Assembly (NCBI GenBank): GCA_024760905.1
Contig: JALRMN010000025.1
Coordinates: forward strand, 721,001 to 785,000
Source of the DNA: Plotosus lineatus
Taxonomy: Eukaryota > Chordata > Actinopteri > Siluriformes > Plotosidae
DNA length: 64,000 nt
Direction: 5' to 3'
The notes beneath the pieces were generated by a model. That model ran no database searches, was not told the origin of the DNA, and was given only the letters and a program-made list of their open reading frames with translations. Of the stretch, positions 54,173 to 64,000 are shown piece by piece. Within the stretch, counting starts at the first letter, position 1; each line of letters begins with the position of its first letter. The position numbers and the translations under genes are program-made.

Positions 54173-54209
54173 GTCATAATCAGAGTCTCTCACAACACTG
54201 ACCGTAATA
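53772..54209 (-). repeat. 5' LTR of the Gypsy element
   Basis: Same layout as the 3' LTR; ends TGCCAGC...CGTAATA on the plus strand, the terminal CA mutated to TA. GA run at 54,137-54,170. The two LTRs differ by many substitutions and small indels, so the insertion is not recent. The primer-binding site next to it was not identified. Confidence 0.88.
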
Positions 54210-54888
54210 GTTTGCAAACATTGGGGACACTTGTTCCTTCTTTGAAGCTTTGAAAGCCATCTATGTCTCCTCTTACCAAACTCAAGCCTCACTCCTTCCT
54301 GCAGACAGAACCACTCTTCACACTGATAAAGAGTCAATCATGACTCGCAGGGCTGAAAGCTCTGGAGTCCTATTCAGTGACCAGCGTAAAGTGGCAGACT
54401 CCTCAATCAGGAACGTCCCTATCATCGAGCAAAAGTATGAGCTTGATGAGCCTCTCAAAAGAAATCAAAGAAATCAAACCTGCTATTAGTCAAATGGAAA
54501 CCTGGGAAGTCCCCAGGATCTAATGGGATCCCAGCATGGTGGCGATGTTGTCATCAGCACACTGCAGGAACTGTTCAACTTCTCTTGAGAACAGGGCGTT
54601 CTACCACAGGACCTCAAGGATGCAGTCATCATCTCACTGTACAAAAATGAAGGTGCGAAATCGTACTGCTCAAACTACCATGTAGCTGTCCATAGCAGGT
54701 AAAGTGCTTGCCCACGTTCTCCTGAACAGACTCATTCCCTCCATCACTGAAGACTTCACCCCTGAAAGCCAGTGTGGTTTCCAAGCCAACAGAGGAACCA
54801 CCAACATGATCTTTGTACTCTGTCAAATCCAGGAGAAATACAGAGAGCAGAACATGGGCTTCTTTGTTGCCTTCATCGACTTGACACC
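54210..54888 (+). mobile_element. Zinc-finger LINE, copy 2, RT part
   Basis: Continues from the Gypsy insertion: ANIGDTCSFFEALKAIYVSS, LLPADRTTLHTDKESIMTRR, LFNFS-like, LQDAVI-region, HVLLNRLIPSITEDFTPESQ, CGFQANRGTTNMIFVLCQIQ and FFVAFIDLT, ending in the motif A region where a 370-bp insertion (54,889-55,258) cuts it; FDTVSSNSLWKILSHLGCPP resumes at 55,261. Confidence 0.85.
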
Positions 54889-55258
54889 ATCATCATTATC
54901 ATCATCATCATGTTTCCCCTGTGGCATCGTGGACAACCTTGGTGCGCTTTTGCTGGAATCGTTTACCCAGCAGTCACAGGAAATCGGTCTTCGCCATCTA
55001 TGAAGACTCAATTTCATTACCGTTTAAAGCACTGTTGTAAAATTGCTTAAATTAACTGGGAGAAAGAGGTTCCAGTGACTCAGTTGGCTCACTCTGCCGC
55101 AAGGCCGAGCTACCCAGGGTGCACCTGTCCTAATGACGGAGATGGAGCCTAGCATGAGTGTGATAGGCGTTTAGATTGAGCAGGGCTTACAATACGACTG
55201 CCTTCTAAGTCTAGCGGATAAATCCGAAAGTTGAGCTTCAACACTCCATACACCCCAT
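54889..55258 (-). mobile_element. Unrecognised 370-bp insertion with 8-bp target duplication
   Basis: TTGACACC occurs at 54,881-54,888 and again at 55,259-55,266, and the interrupted LINE reads through correctly if one copy is removed. The left edge is an ATC/ATT run, which on the minus strand is an ATG/ATA 3' tail, so it is likely a retroposed sequence in minus orientation. No terminal inverted repeats. The body (GGTGCACCCTGGGTAGCTCG, GAGTGAGCCAACTGAGTCAC) is not a family I know. Confidence 0.7.
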
Positions 55259-55387
55259 TTGACACCGTGAGTAGTAACAGTCTATGGAAGATACTTTCCC
55301 ACCTGGGCTGCCCACCGAATTTCCTCACAATCATCCACCAGCTCCATGAGGGCCAGAAAGGGTGCTCGACTTCTGAAGAAGCACACT
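55259..55387 (+). mobile_element. Zinc-finger LINE, copy 2, short RT piece
   Basis: FDTVSSNSLWKILSHLGCPP and NFLTIIHQLHEGQKG, the stretch after motif A. It is cut at about 55,380 by an L2/Rex1-like LINE. Confidence 0.75.
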
Positions 55388-56272
55388 AACACACACACAA
55401 TCACTAGTGAACGTCCAGGGACAGGACATTGAGATAGTGAACAGTTTCAAATACCTGGGCGTTCACCTTAACAATAAACTGGACTGGTCCCACAACACCA
55501 ACGCCCTGTACAAGAAGGGCCAGAGTCGCCTCCACCTTCTGAGGAGACTCAGGTCCTTTGGAGTATGCAGACCTCTGCTCAAGACATTTTATGACTCTGT
55601 GGTAGCCTCTGCAATCCTCTACGCTGCCATCTGCTGGGCCCCGGGCAGCACAGAGCGGGACAGAAAAAGACTGAACAAGCTGGTCAGGAGGGCCAGCTCT
55701 GTCCTCGGCTGCCCACTGGACTCTGTGGAGGAGGTGAGTGAGAGGAGGATGGTAGCAAAGCTCACATCCATCATGAACAACAGCTCTCACCCACTTCACC
55801 AGACTGTAGAGAAGCTGAGTAGCTCCTTCAGTGGACGACTGAGGCATCCTCAGTGCAGGAAGGAGCGCTACCGCAGGTCGTTCATTCCCACCGCTGTCAG
55901 ACTGTACAACGCCACTTTGTAACTGTCTGTGAAAATACCGGTTATGTGCAATAAAAACCCCACGCACTTTAATCAACCACATCTACCCCACTGACTGTCA
56001 ACCATATCAACCCATCTACTCCGCCCTCAGATACATTAAACTTTAATATAGGCCAGTCTATAAAGTCATTCCCTTCTTTTCTTTTATTGTTTATTAATTT
56101 ATACTATTTATGTATTTATTTATTTATTTACTTATATAATATATATGTATGTGTGTATGTTTGTATATGTATCTATTTTTGCACCCCCGACTGATGGTAC
56201 CTCAAGAGCCTGTAACAGTGAATTTCTCCATTGTGAGATTAATAAAGCTGTATCTTATCTTATCTTATCTTG
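55388..56272 (+). mobile_element. L2/Rex1-like LINE, 3' end
   Basis: Plus-strand coding of an RT C terminus, then a 3' UTR with a run of TTATC units (CTTATCTTATCTTATCTT) as its tail. It sits inside the zinc-finger LINE, which continues at 56,273 with VPSL-SIFFDITDGISIRF. The clade (CR1/L2/Rex1 group) is judged from the coding sequence. Confidence 0.85.
55407..55922 (+). pseudogene. L2/Rex1-like RT C-terminal coding region (open, 5'-truncated)
   Basis: 172 codons without a stop: NSFKYLGVHLNNKLDWSHNT, LYKKGQSRLHLLRRLRSFGV, SAILYAAICWAPGSTERDRK, RLNKLVRRASSVLGCPLDSV, EVSERRMVAKLTSIMNNSSH and RRSFIPTAVRLYNATL before TAA. It is the thumb/C-terminal region only; the catalytic motifs are upstream and were never inserted. 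The intact frame suggests a young insertion. Confidence 0.85.
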
Positions 56273-56552
56273 TGCCCTCACTCTGATCCATCTTCTTCGA
56301 CATAACAGACGGAATCTCCATCCGTTTTCACTCCGACGGCAGCCTGTTCAATCTTAGATCTCACCCAGTTCCTGACAAAATCCCCTCAAAACCCGGCTTC
56401 ACCATCCACAGCCTTTACCTGCCCACGTTGCAGCAGAGCCCGTGCATCATGCATCGGCCTCTACAGCCACCAGCGGGCTTGCAACTCACTAACCCTTCCC
56501 TGATCTTTGTATGCAAAGAAACAACCAACATCATCATCATCATCATCATACA
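56273..56552 (+). mobile_element. Zinc-finger LINE, copy 2, 3' end
   Basis: SIFFDITDGISIRFHSDGSL and FNLR, then, after a large internal deletion, FTCPRCSRARASCIGLYSHQ with a CxxC and His/Cys pattern equivalent to the finger of copy 1. It ends with ATC repeats (56,529-56,550), a plausible 3' tail. Confidence 0.8.
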
Positions 56553-57110
56553 GTGGGCCCCCGTTTTCCGCGATGGTTCGGTTCCTGCCGTTTCTGCGGA
56601 TCAAGAAAATCTGTGAGTTAGTTACACAGTTTTAAAACCCTATGTATGATATGACATGCACCAAAATATGCTTCTTAAACAAATTCAATACAGTCTTACT
56701 CATGAATACAGTAATGATGCATTAAAATGTAGTAATGATGAAGTAAAAACTTTTTAATTTTGCACTGTGATAATATTTATTAAGAAATAAAGCACTTAGG
56801 CTCCTTAACAGGAGATGCAGGGCATTCGAGTGGCATCATAAGGCTGAAATAATCATTAAAAACACATTAAAAAGCTTGACTTTACAATTCAAGCAGTCAC
56901 CTTGATGACGTGTACGAAGGAGGAAAAAAATTGGATTGCAACCAATCAGCAGGAGGGAGAAACAAAAGCACTCAGCCATTGGCTAAATTTGAATCACGTG
57001 CCAGTAACTTCCGGGTTTGTCGTTAATATGGAAGTATTATAATAATGAAGAAAAATGTAGTAATGATTAAGTAAAAACTTTTTAATTTTGCACTGTGATA
57101 ATATTTGTTA
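56553..57110 (+). mobile_element. Tigger/pogo-like MITE remnant
   Basis: CAGTGGGCCCCCGTTTTCC followed by GCGATGGTTCGGTTCC resembles Tigger-type ends. Within 56,750-57,310 a stretch is tandemly duplicated (TTTTTAATTTTGCACTGTGA at 56,750 and 57,080; CTTAGGCTCCTTA at 56,788 and 57,124). Related sequence with the other end lies at 61,095-61,246. Confidence 0.65.
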
Positions 57111-57587
57111 ATGAATAGCGCGCTTAGGCTCCTTACCAGAAGCTAGAGAAGATGCAGGGCATTTGAGTGTCATCATAGTGCTTGAATAATCACTATAAAG
57201 ACAATACAAAAAATTACTTTGCAATTCAAGCAATCACACTGATAACTTGTGCACGAAGTAGAAAAAGAGGTGTACACGTTATCTGCAACCAATCAGCAGG
57301 AAGTTACAGAAAATGAATGAAGGAATGAATGAATGCGTAATACTGTATATGTTGTATGATGTTTGCAGTGCATGCATTGTTTAATAACTTGTGCTATTTA
57401 TATGAAGGGTACACCTTGGACAGCTCACCAGACTATTGCGGAGCAGATTTTTTTTTTTTTTTTTCTTTTTAATTACTACATTATTATTTGCTGGTATCTT
57501 GGTAATCTAACATGCTTGTATTACAATTGAAAAAAAAAAAAAACCTACTGAAAACTGAAGGACCAGTGCCATTTATGTGTAAATTAT

Positions 57588-57815
57588 GTGGATTATGTAG
57601 GAAGTACGGATGGTGGTTCAGTATTATCATGTGTAACAGTAAAGGACCTTGGAGTGATTAGTGACACTGGTCTTTCAGTTGAAGCTCATGCAGGTAATAT
57701 TACTCGGGTGACCCTCTTTCATCTCAGGAATGTTGCTAAAATAGGAAATATGGTGTCACTGTATGATGCAGAAAAACCTGTTCATGCATTTGTTAATATA
57801 CAACTCCCTTATATT
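57588..57815 (+). mobile_element. L2-like LINE RT fragment
   Basis: VKDLGVISDTGLSVEAHAGN, VTLFHLRNVAKIGNMVSLYD and AEKPVHAFVNIQL match the post-catalytic part of fish L2 reverse transcriptases (DLGV, FHLRN, HAF). Too short to place further. Confidence 0.65.
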
Positions 57816-58249
57816 CCTTTGGCTTCCCCTGACTACTCTTCTCCAGCACCGTCACTGCAACCTCTCACTATTGTTTAGTCCACTAATTGGCCTGATTCTC
57901 CCACCAACTGTTCACAAATTTCAGCCACGAAGTTTGAATCTCCTTCTTCCTCCACTGACATGGTGCCATTCATTCCCTCCGACAGAGTGTGACTGATATG
58001 TAATTTCTAATTCATTCAATAAACATTTATTTTCTCCCTTTTAGTCTCAGTGTGATTATTTCCTTCACTAAGCTAGTTTAAAGCTAAACATTATGAAACT
58101 GATATGTGAGCATTAGGATTCATATTAATCACAATTATTCATTAGCTGATCCCTAAAGCATTCTTCCTAAATTACCGTTATTGTTCTGCAAAGTACTGAT
58201 AAACCCTTAAACTAATACAAACTTAGACAAAGTGTTGGATTTTTTTCCG

Positions 58250-58875
58250 ACATCAGCTCACCACCTCTCCCATTAAGCAACTTCAGAATGGAATAAGTTC
58301 CAGCTCCTCTCAAGATGGGTGGTTTCAGAGCCCAAGCTATGCCTCGAGGTGAGGCCGATGATAATGAGTCAGAATCTCTCAATCTCATGCACCAGCTCAG
58401 GCTCCTTCCCCGCCAAAGAGGGTGACATTCCATGTCCCAAGAGTCAGAGTCAGTAGTTGAGGATCAGTTCAACGGAAACCATGCCTTCGGATGCCACCCA
58501 ACTCATAATGCACCCAACCCCTATAGCCCCTCCCATTGGTGGTGGGTCCATGGGAAGGTGGACCCATGTCTTCCACTTGGGCTGGGTCCAGCTGGGTTCC
58601 ATGGGCAGACATCTGACCGCCAAGCACTCGCCTTTGAGCTCTTCCTGCAAGCCTGGCTCCGGGGGAGAGCCCGGTAACCCATGGTAAATCATGTCCTTTT
58701 ATGTTTCTCCAAAAGGGTCTTTTGAACAGCACTTTGTCTGGACCTGCACCTGGGACATGTTTGCCTTGGGTGACCCTACCAGGGGAATAATACTCCTCAC
58801 AACATAGCTCCTAGAATTATTAGGACATGTAAACCCCTTCACCATGATAAGGTGGCAGTTCAGGGAGGGTTTTTG
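58250..58875 (-). mobile_element. 5' region of the 13-kb LINE family
   Basis: Minus strand: CCCTCCCTGAACTGCCACC at the 5' end (58,875), GTTTACATGTCCTAATAATT, CAAGGCAAACATGTCCCAG, then TGGGCAGATGTCTGCC-type blocks and GTGGTGAGCTGATGTCGG. I recognise it as the 5' UTR and start of the same LINE found at 13.0-15.8 kb. A GAT run (58,877-58,902) follows. Confidence 0.6.
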
Positions 58876-58905
58876 AAGATGATGATGATGATGATGATGA
58901 TGACG

Positions 58906-59121
58906 ACCATTTCATTACCGTCACACATGGCATAATGTTAAATTGGTTCATTTTTCATTCCAAAAATGTTACACAAAAACATTATGGTGCATTGACTACC
59001 AGCATTAGTCTGCTGTGATGGATAGTGTAGTCAATGCACCATAATGTTTTTGTGTAACATTTTTATAATGAAAAATGAACCAATTTAACATTATGCCCAC
59101 GTATGACGGTAATGAAATGGT
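58906..59121. repeat. Long inverted repeat (palindrome)
   Basis: ACCATTTCATTACCGTCA to CATTATGGTGCATTGACTA and its reverse complement TAGTCAATGCACCATAATG to TGACGGTAATGAAATGGT form arms of about 92 bp around a spacer of about 30 bp, with only a few differences. No coding sequence. It may be a foldback MITE; a target duplication is not evident. Confidence 0.9.
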
Positions 59122-59489
59122 TAGCATGTCTGAGTGACAGCAAGAAGGTCCTGGATGTGAATCCTGAGCATGATGAATGTGTTTATATGTTCTCCCAATG
59201 CTTGCATGAGTTTTGTCCATGAGTACTCTGGAACAGAAATGTTAGATTTTTACACTTTATTTACCAGCAAGTGACCTCTTGTTGCCAAAAGCTAATAATT
59301 CTGAAAAATTATTTATATGATAACTAAAAATAGAATTACTATTTAATGTTGAAAGCTGACCAGTTCTGTTTTCTAATTTTTTGACTTCCAGTTATAAAAT
59401 GTGTTTTTTGTTTAATCCCAGCATCAAGTAAATAACCCAAAATTAAAAAATACAATTTACTGTTTTAATACCATTTGAACTTTAATGCC

Positions 59490-60376
59490 TCCATGGGGGG
59501 GGGCACAAACAAGTGCCCGTCCTCACGCCGGTCCCAAGCCCAGATAAATGCAAAGGGTTGCGACAGGAAGTGCATCCGGCATAAAACTTTTGCCAGAATA
59601 CAAAATGCAAATTGTAACGACAAATTTCATACCGGAACGGTCGAGACCTGGGTTAACAACAACCGCCATCAGTGCTGTTAACCAACAGGGTGCCGGTGGA
59701 AATTGGACTACTGTTGGTCGAAGATGTCGAAGAAGGAGAGGTGGGAGGTGTGTCCGTAAACAGAGAGAGAAGAGGAAAAGCATGAGTCTAGGACTGAGAG
59801 TAGGGACTTTGAATGTTGGAACTATGACAGGAAAAGGTAGAGAGCTGTCTGACATCATGCAGAGGAGGAAGGTGGACATACTGTGTGTTCAGGAGACCAG
59901 GTGGAAAGGTAGCAAGACTAGAAGCTTAGGAGCAGGGTTTGAACTGATTTTTTCATGGTGAGGATGGGAAGAGAAATGGAGTAGGAGTCATCTTGAAGGA
60001 GGGGTTGGTCAGGAATGTTCTAGAAGTGAAAAGAGTGTCAGACAGAGTGATGAGTCTCAAGTTAGAAATTGAAGGTGTGATATTCAATGTTATTTGTGCT
60101 TATGCTCCACAGGCAGGATGTGAGCTAGAAGAGAAGGAGAGATTCTGGAGTGAGTTAGATGAAGTGATGCAGAGTACCCCCAGAGGTGAAAGAGTGGTCA
60201 TTGGTGCAGACTTCAACGGACATGTTGGTGCAGGCAACAGAGGGGACGAGGAAGTGATGGGCAGGATTGGTATCCAGGACAGGAACACAGAAGGACAGAT
60301 GTTGATAGATTTTGCAAAAAGGATAGAAATAGCTGTAGTGAATACTTTTTCCAGAAGAGAGAGGAGCACAAGGTGT
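59490..60376 (+). mobile_element. RTE-type LINE, 5' part only
   Basis: 5' UTR (CACGCCGGTCCCAAGCCCAG) and endonuclease: GTLNVGTMTGKGRELSDIMQ, CVQETRWKGSKTRSLGAGF, a stop near 59,959, LEIEGVIFNVICAYAPQAGC, VVIGADFNGHVGAGNRG and MLIDFAKRIEIAVVNTF. The match stops at about 60,376, before the end of the endonuclease. The missing 3' end means it was cut after insertion. Confidence 0.9.
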
Positions 60377-60516
60377 AAGGTACAAGAGGTAGGGGTTCCA
60401 TTCTGATGATTACCTTGTTTCATACATCATTCACCTTCTTAGCACTTCCACAAAAACTACACTTGCTCTGACCGCCTTCTCATTTTTTTTTATGTAGCGG
60501 ATTGTACTTTCATTCA

Positions 60517-60855
60517 AGGGCAGTGGTGGTCCAGTGGATAGGGCACAGGATCGCTGATCCGAAGGTTGGGGGTTCGAGTCCCCACAAGGTTGTCACGGTC
60601 CCCCCAGTGCAGCTAACTGGGTTATCAAAGGCGGGCCATGTCCCTCACTGTCTATGATGAGAGGCATGTAAAAGAACCATTGCTGACTTTCGAAAAGAGT
60701 AGGCTGCAAAGCCGTAAGCGTGTTTCTGTCCCTTGCTAAAGGGTTGTGACAAGAAGGGCATCTGACATAAAAACCCATGCCAAATCAAATGTGCAAATCA
60801 GATGATTTGTGTGGCGACTCCCGAGAAAGGAAAAAACATAAAGGAAAGAAAGATC
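60517..60855 (+). mobile_element. tRNA-derived SINE (RTE-tailed), complete with TSD
   Basis: GGGCAGTGGTGGTCCAGTGG head, GGTTGGGGGTTCGAGTCCCC B box region, core CCCTCACTGTCTATGATGAG, GACAAGAAGGGCATCTGAC, tail TGTGTGGCGACTCCCGAG. A perfect 14-bp duplication TGTACTTTCATTCA flanks it (60,503-60,516 and 60,856-60,869). Confidence 0.92.
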
Positions 60856-61094
60856 TGTACTTTCATTCACTTTATAATGGCGCTCTACTGCAGCATAACG
60901 TTTTTCTTCCTGAATCACATCAAGCAGTTCTACTTTTTCATGCATCATTACCTGTTTCTGGCACTTTGCCGCTTTACCAGAATCCTGACAAGGTGCGCAG
61001 CGTTTGGGTGGCATGACAGAGCTTAACTGTAATTAAAAACACACAAAAAAATACACATTCACAAATGTGCGCAAATGAGGGGAAAAAAGGGGGA

Positions 61095-61246
61095 GTATAC
61101 ATCATCTCAACCAATCAACAAGAGGGAGAACAGCCATTGTCTGAATTTGAATCACGTGACAGTTACTTCCGAGTTACTCAGTCGGCAATCCGCGACTGCA
61201 GGGGCGCAAGCGCAAAACTATGAATAGTTAAGGGCCTACTGTATGT
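61095..61246 (+). mobile_element. Tigger/pogo-like MITE, right end
   Basis: CAACCAATCA-CA-GAGGGAGAA, TTGAATCACGTGACAGTTAC and TTCCGAGTTA parallel 56,938-57,020, and GGCCTACTGTA at the end is the inverse of the TACAGTGGGCC start at 56,551. Either one long interrupted element or two relics of the same family. Confidence 0.55.
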
Positions 61247-61485
61247 ACATTCTGGGTTCTCAGACATTCAGTCGCATGTTCCAGACACTGATAATAATAG
61301 AGACATACAGTGTCTCACACACATCAGTGATGGATTCAGTTCAAGGAACAGACCTCAACTCGAGACATGAGGCAGGTGTCGACTCTTTGAATTAAAGGGC
61401 GAAAAGCCTTTGTACTGTAAAGATATGGCAATGACCATAATCAGGGAGTCTCATTGCACTGTTTTTGTGAGATCTTGCATTTCTC

Positions 61486-62270
61486 ATGGAGGCATTCTAA
61501 CCAGATGCCCGAGCCACTTCAACTGGCTCCTCTCAGTGCAGAGGAGCAGCGGTTCTAATCTGAGCTCCTCCAGGATGGCGTTCTCACCCGATTTCTAAGT
61601 GACAGCCCTGCCACACTGTGAAGGAAGTTCATGTCAGCCGCTTGTATAGGTAATCTTGTTCTTTTGGTCACTATCCAAAGTTTGGGGCAATAGTTGAGGT
61701 TTGGAACATAAATTGACTGGCAAATTGAGAGCTTTGCCTTGTGGCTCAGCTCGGTATTCACCATTACAGACTGTTACAAATTTGGCTTGACAGAAAAGGT
61801 TGCAGCAATCCGCCTGTTGATCGCCCACTCCATCCGTTCCTCATTTGTGAATGAGACCCCAAGGTACTTGAACTCCTCCACTTGGGGAAGGACCTCATTT
61901 TAGACCCAGAGGCAGCATTCCACCTTCTTCCAGGCAAGAACCATGACCTCCAACTTGGAGGTACTGATTCTCATTCCAGGTGCTTCACACTCGGCGACTA
62001 ATTGCTCCAATGAGGGCTATAGGACCTGGATTAATGAAGCCAGAGGACAACATCATCCTCAAAAAGCAGATATGAGATCCTATGACCACCATACCAGAAC
62101 CCCTCAACACCTGGGCTCTGCCTAGAAATGCTGTCCATAAAAATTATGAACAGAATCAGAGACCAAAGAAAGTCCTGGTGAACTCCAACCCTCACTGGAA
62201 ACAAATTTGACCTGTCATTACAAATGTGAACTAAGGCCCCATTATACCAATGTGAACCAAGGCTCCAGTG
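61486..62270 (-). mobile_element. Fragment of the 13-kb LINE family
   Basis: Minus strand: LEVMVLAWKKVEC-like, VEEFKYLGVSFTNEE-like, NTELSHKAKLSICQSIYVPN, LWIVTKRTRLPIQAADMNFL and HSVAGLSLRNRVRTP; these match the RT C-terminal region at 13,200-13,950. Many disruptions. Confidence 0.75.
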
Positions 62271-62273
62271 ATC

Positions 62274-64000
62274 TTCTTCTTTTCCTTTCGGCTTTTCCCT
62301 TCAGGGGTCGCCACAGCGAATCATCTGCCTCCATCTCACCCTATCCTTTGCATCTTCTTCTCTTACACCAACGACCTTCATGTCCTCCTTCACCACATCC
62401 ATGAATCGTCTCTTTGGTCTTCCTCTAGGCCTTTTGCCTGGTAGTTCCAGCCTCAGCATCCTATTACCAATATAATCACTATCCCTCCTCTGTACATGTC
62501 CAAACCATCTCAATCTAGCCTCTCTGACTTTGTCTCCAAAACGTCTTACATGTGCTGTCCCTCTGATGTGCTCATTCCTAATCCTATCCATCCTCGTTAC
62601 TCCCAAAGAGAACCTCAACATTTTCATATCTGCTACCTCCAACTCTGCCTCCTGTCTTTTCCCCAGGGCCACTGTTTCTAACCCATACAACATCGTTGGC
62701 CTCAACACCGTCTTGTACACTTTTCCTTTCATTCTTGCCGATACCCTCCGATCACACATCACACCGGACACTTTTCTCCAACCATTCCAACCTGCCTACA
62801 CACGCTTCTTCACCTCTTTTCCACACTCTCCATTGCTCTGGATTGTTGAGCCTAAGTACTTAAAATCCTCCACCTTTCTTATCTCTGCTCCCTGTAATCT
62901 CACCGTTCCTCTTTGGTCCTTGTCATTCATGCACATGTATTCTGTCTTACTGAGGCTAACCTTCATTCCCCTCCTTTCCAGGGCATACCTCCACCTCTCT
63001 AGATTTTCCTGCACTTGTTCTCTGCTCTCACTACAGATCACAATGTCATCTGCAAACATCATAGTCCATGGGGAATCTTGTCTAACCTCATCTGTCAGCC
63101 TGTCCATCACCATAGCAAACAAGAAGGGGCTGAGAGCTGACCCATGATGCAGTCCCACCTCCACCTTGAACTCTTGTGTCATACCGACAGCACACCTCAC
63201 CACTGTCTTACATCTCTCATACATGTCCTGCACCACTCTAACATACTTCTCTGCCACTCCAGACTTCCTCATGCAATACCACAGTTCTTCTCTCGGCACC
63301 CTGTCATATGCTTTCTCCAGGTCCACAAAGGCACAATGCAGCACCCTCTGACTGTCTCTGTACTTCTCCATTAATATCCTCAAGGCAAACACTGCATCAG
63401 TGGTGCTCTTTCTTGGCATGAAACCAAAATGTTGTTCACAAATGCTGACCTCTGCCCTTAGTCTAGCTTCCACTATTCTTTCCCATAACTTCATTGTATG
63501 GCTCATCAACTTTATCCCTCTGTAGTTGCCACACTCTGCACGTCTCCCTTGTTCTTAAAAATGGGCACCAGCACACTTCTCCTCCATTCCTCTGGCATCC
63601 TCTCACTCTCTAAGACCTTGTTAAATGTTCTTGTCAGAAAATCTACTGCTACCTCTCCTAGACACTTCCATACCTCCACCGGTATGTCATCAGGACCAAC
63701 TGCCTTTCCATTCTTCATCCTCTTCAATGCCCTCCTCACTTCACCCTTCCTAATCTTTGCTACTTCCTGGTCAGTCAATACATTTCCCTCTCTGTCCTTT
63801 ATCAATCTAACTTGCTGCACGTCCTTCCCATCTCTATTTCTCTGCTGTGCCAACCTGTATAAATCATTTTCTCCCTCCTTACTTTCCAACTGAGCATACA
63901 AGTCATCAAACGCGCTCTGTTTGGCCTTTGACACTGCTACCTTTGCCTTACGCTGTGTCTGCCTGTACTCCTGTTTACTGTTTTCGGTTTTCTCAATGTT
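62274..64000 (-). mobile_element. RTE-type LINE, runs off the window end
   Basis: Minus strand 3' end at 62,274 (AGAAGAAGATCACTGG junction; GCGACCCCTGAAGGG). Going right it covers the C terminus, the RT and the linker (SKAKQSAFDDLYAQLESKEG). A deletion near 63,772 joins NVLTD to QEVAKI, removing the RWKEYF region. Frame breaks near 62,795 and 63,510. Confidence 0.92.
62301..63934 (-). pseudogene. RTE reverse transcriptase (three frames)
   Basis: Minus strand: GKAVGPDDIPVEVWKCLGEV, KLWERIVEARLRAEVSICEQ, CAFVDLEKAYDRVP (motif A), GLHHGSALSPFLFAMVMDRL (motif B), MMFADDIVICSES (motif C), KYLGSTIQSNGE, then SLGVTRMDRIRNEHIRGTAH and the C terminus MIRCGDP. Catalytic residues are intact; the breaks are a stop where other copies read QAGWNGW (TAG near 62,795) and a frameshift near 63,510. 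Confidence 0.9.

Larger units (their letters stand above)
48795..54209 (-). mobile_element. Ty3/Gypsy chromovirus-type LTR retrotransposon (decayed)
   Basis: Two LTRs (48,795-49,247 and 53,772-54,209) bracket, on the minus strand, gag, protease, RT, RNase H, integrase and a chromodomain, the order of Ty3/Gypsy chromoviruses. No envelope gene is present. It is inserted in the linker of the zinc-finger LINE, whose coding sequence resumes directly on the other side (ANIGDTCSFFEALKA). Target duplication is unclear (GTGT versus GTTT at best). Every domain is broken. Confidence 0.92.

Noticed and set aside
58432..58732. Overlapping Gly/Pro-rich frames on both strands
   Set aside because: GC-rich 5' UTR of a LINE explains the lack of stops.

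Overview
This window looks like teleost fish chromosomal DNA. It is AT-rich, full of microsatellites, and dominated by transposable elements typical of fish: RTE-type and other LINEs, tRNA-derived SINEs, hAT and Tigger/MITE-type DNA transposons, and a chromodomain Ty3/Gypsy LTR element. The only host coding sequence I can support is a small cluster of immunoglobulin V-set receptor genes, resembling the NITR/CD300-like inhibitory receptors of bony fish. The family assignment is an inference from domain layout, and the species cannot be named.

Host genes. Two near-identical promoter plus signal-peptide exon units lie at about 3.9-4.1 kb and 18.0-18.2 kb. Unit A (4.06-9.43 kb) keeps exon 1, half of a V exon, a linker exon and a transmembrane exon with an arginine in it, but its V exon lost its 5' half beside a SINE. 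Unit B (18.14-20.81 kb) keeps exon 1, but its V exon is split by a SINE and its splice donor is GA instead of GT. Unit C (31.30-35.69 kb) has an intact V exon, linker, transmembrane exon and cytoplasmic exons carrying two ITIM-like tyrosines. Joined to exon 1 at 18,144, all six exons keep phase and total 693 nt including the stop. Intron 1 would then be about 13 kb and contain a large 25-bp minisatellite (22.0-28.3 kb), itself invaded by RTE copies, SINEs and a hAT element.

Mobile elements. One RTE family recurs many times (1-1,125; 9.6-12.7; 22.6-24.2; 24.3-24.7; 28.3-29.9; 34.5-34.8; 37.7-38.9; 41.3-44.4; 59.5-60.4; 62.3-64.0 kb). The copy at 9,594-12,740 is full length with a 16-bp target-site duplication, but all copies are broken. 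A SINE family has the same start and end sequences as this RTE and probably depends on it. A second LINE family with a C-terminal zinc finger occurs at 4.2-8.0 kb and again at 46.7-56.5 kb, where it is split by a 5.4-kb Gypsy element, a 370-bp insertion and an L2/Rex1-like LINE. A third LINE (13.0-15.8 kb) shows a classic 5' inversion.

Other items of note are a hammerhead-ribozyme-like motif on the minus strand at about 34.16-34.22 kb, a 28S rRNA fragment at 40.6-40.8 kb starting close to the R2 insertion site, a hAT element with a perfect 8-bp target duplication (39,145-40,394) containing a 53-bp-arm hairpin, a long palindrome at 58.9-59.1 kb, and a pair of MITEs that each carry their own (GT)n tract. 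Stretches with nothing recognisable: about 1.5-2.2, 15.8-17.0, 18.2-18.6, 18.8-19.8, 33.7-34.05, 36.7-37.4 and 40.8-41.3 kb.
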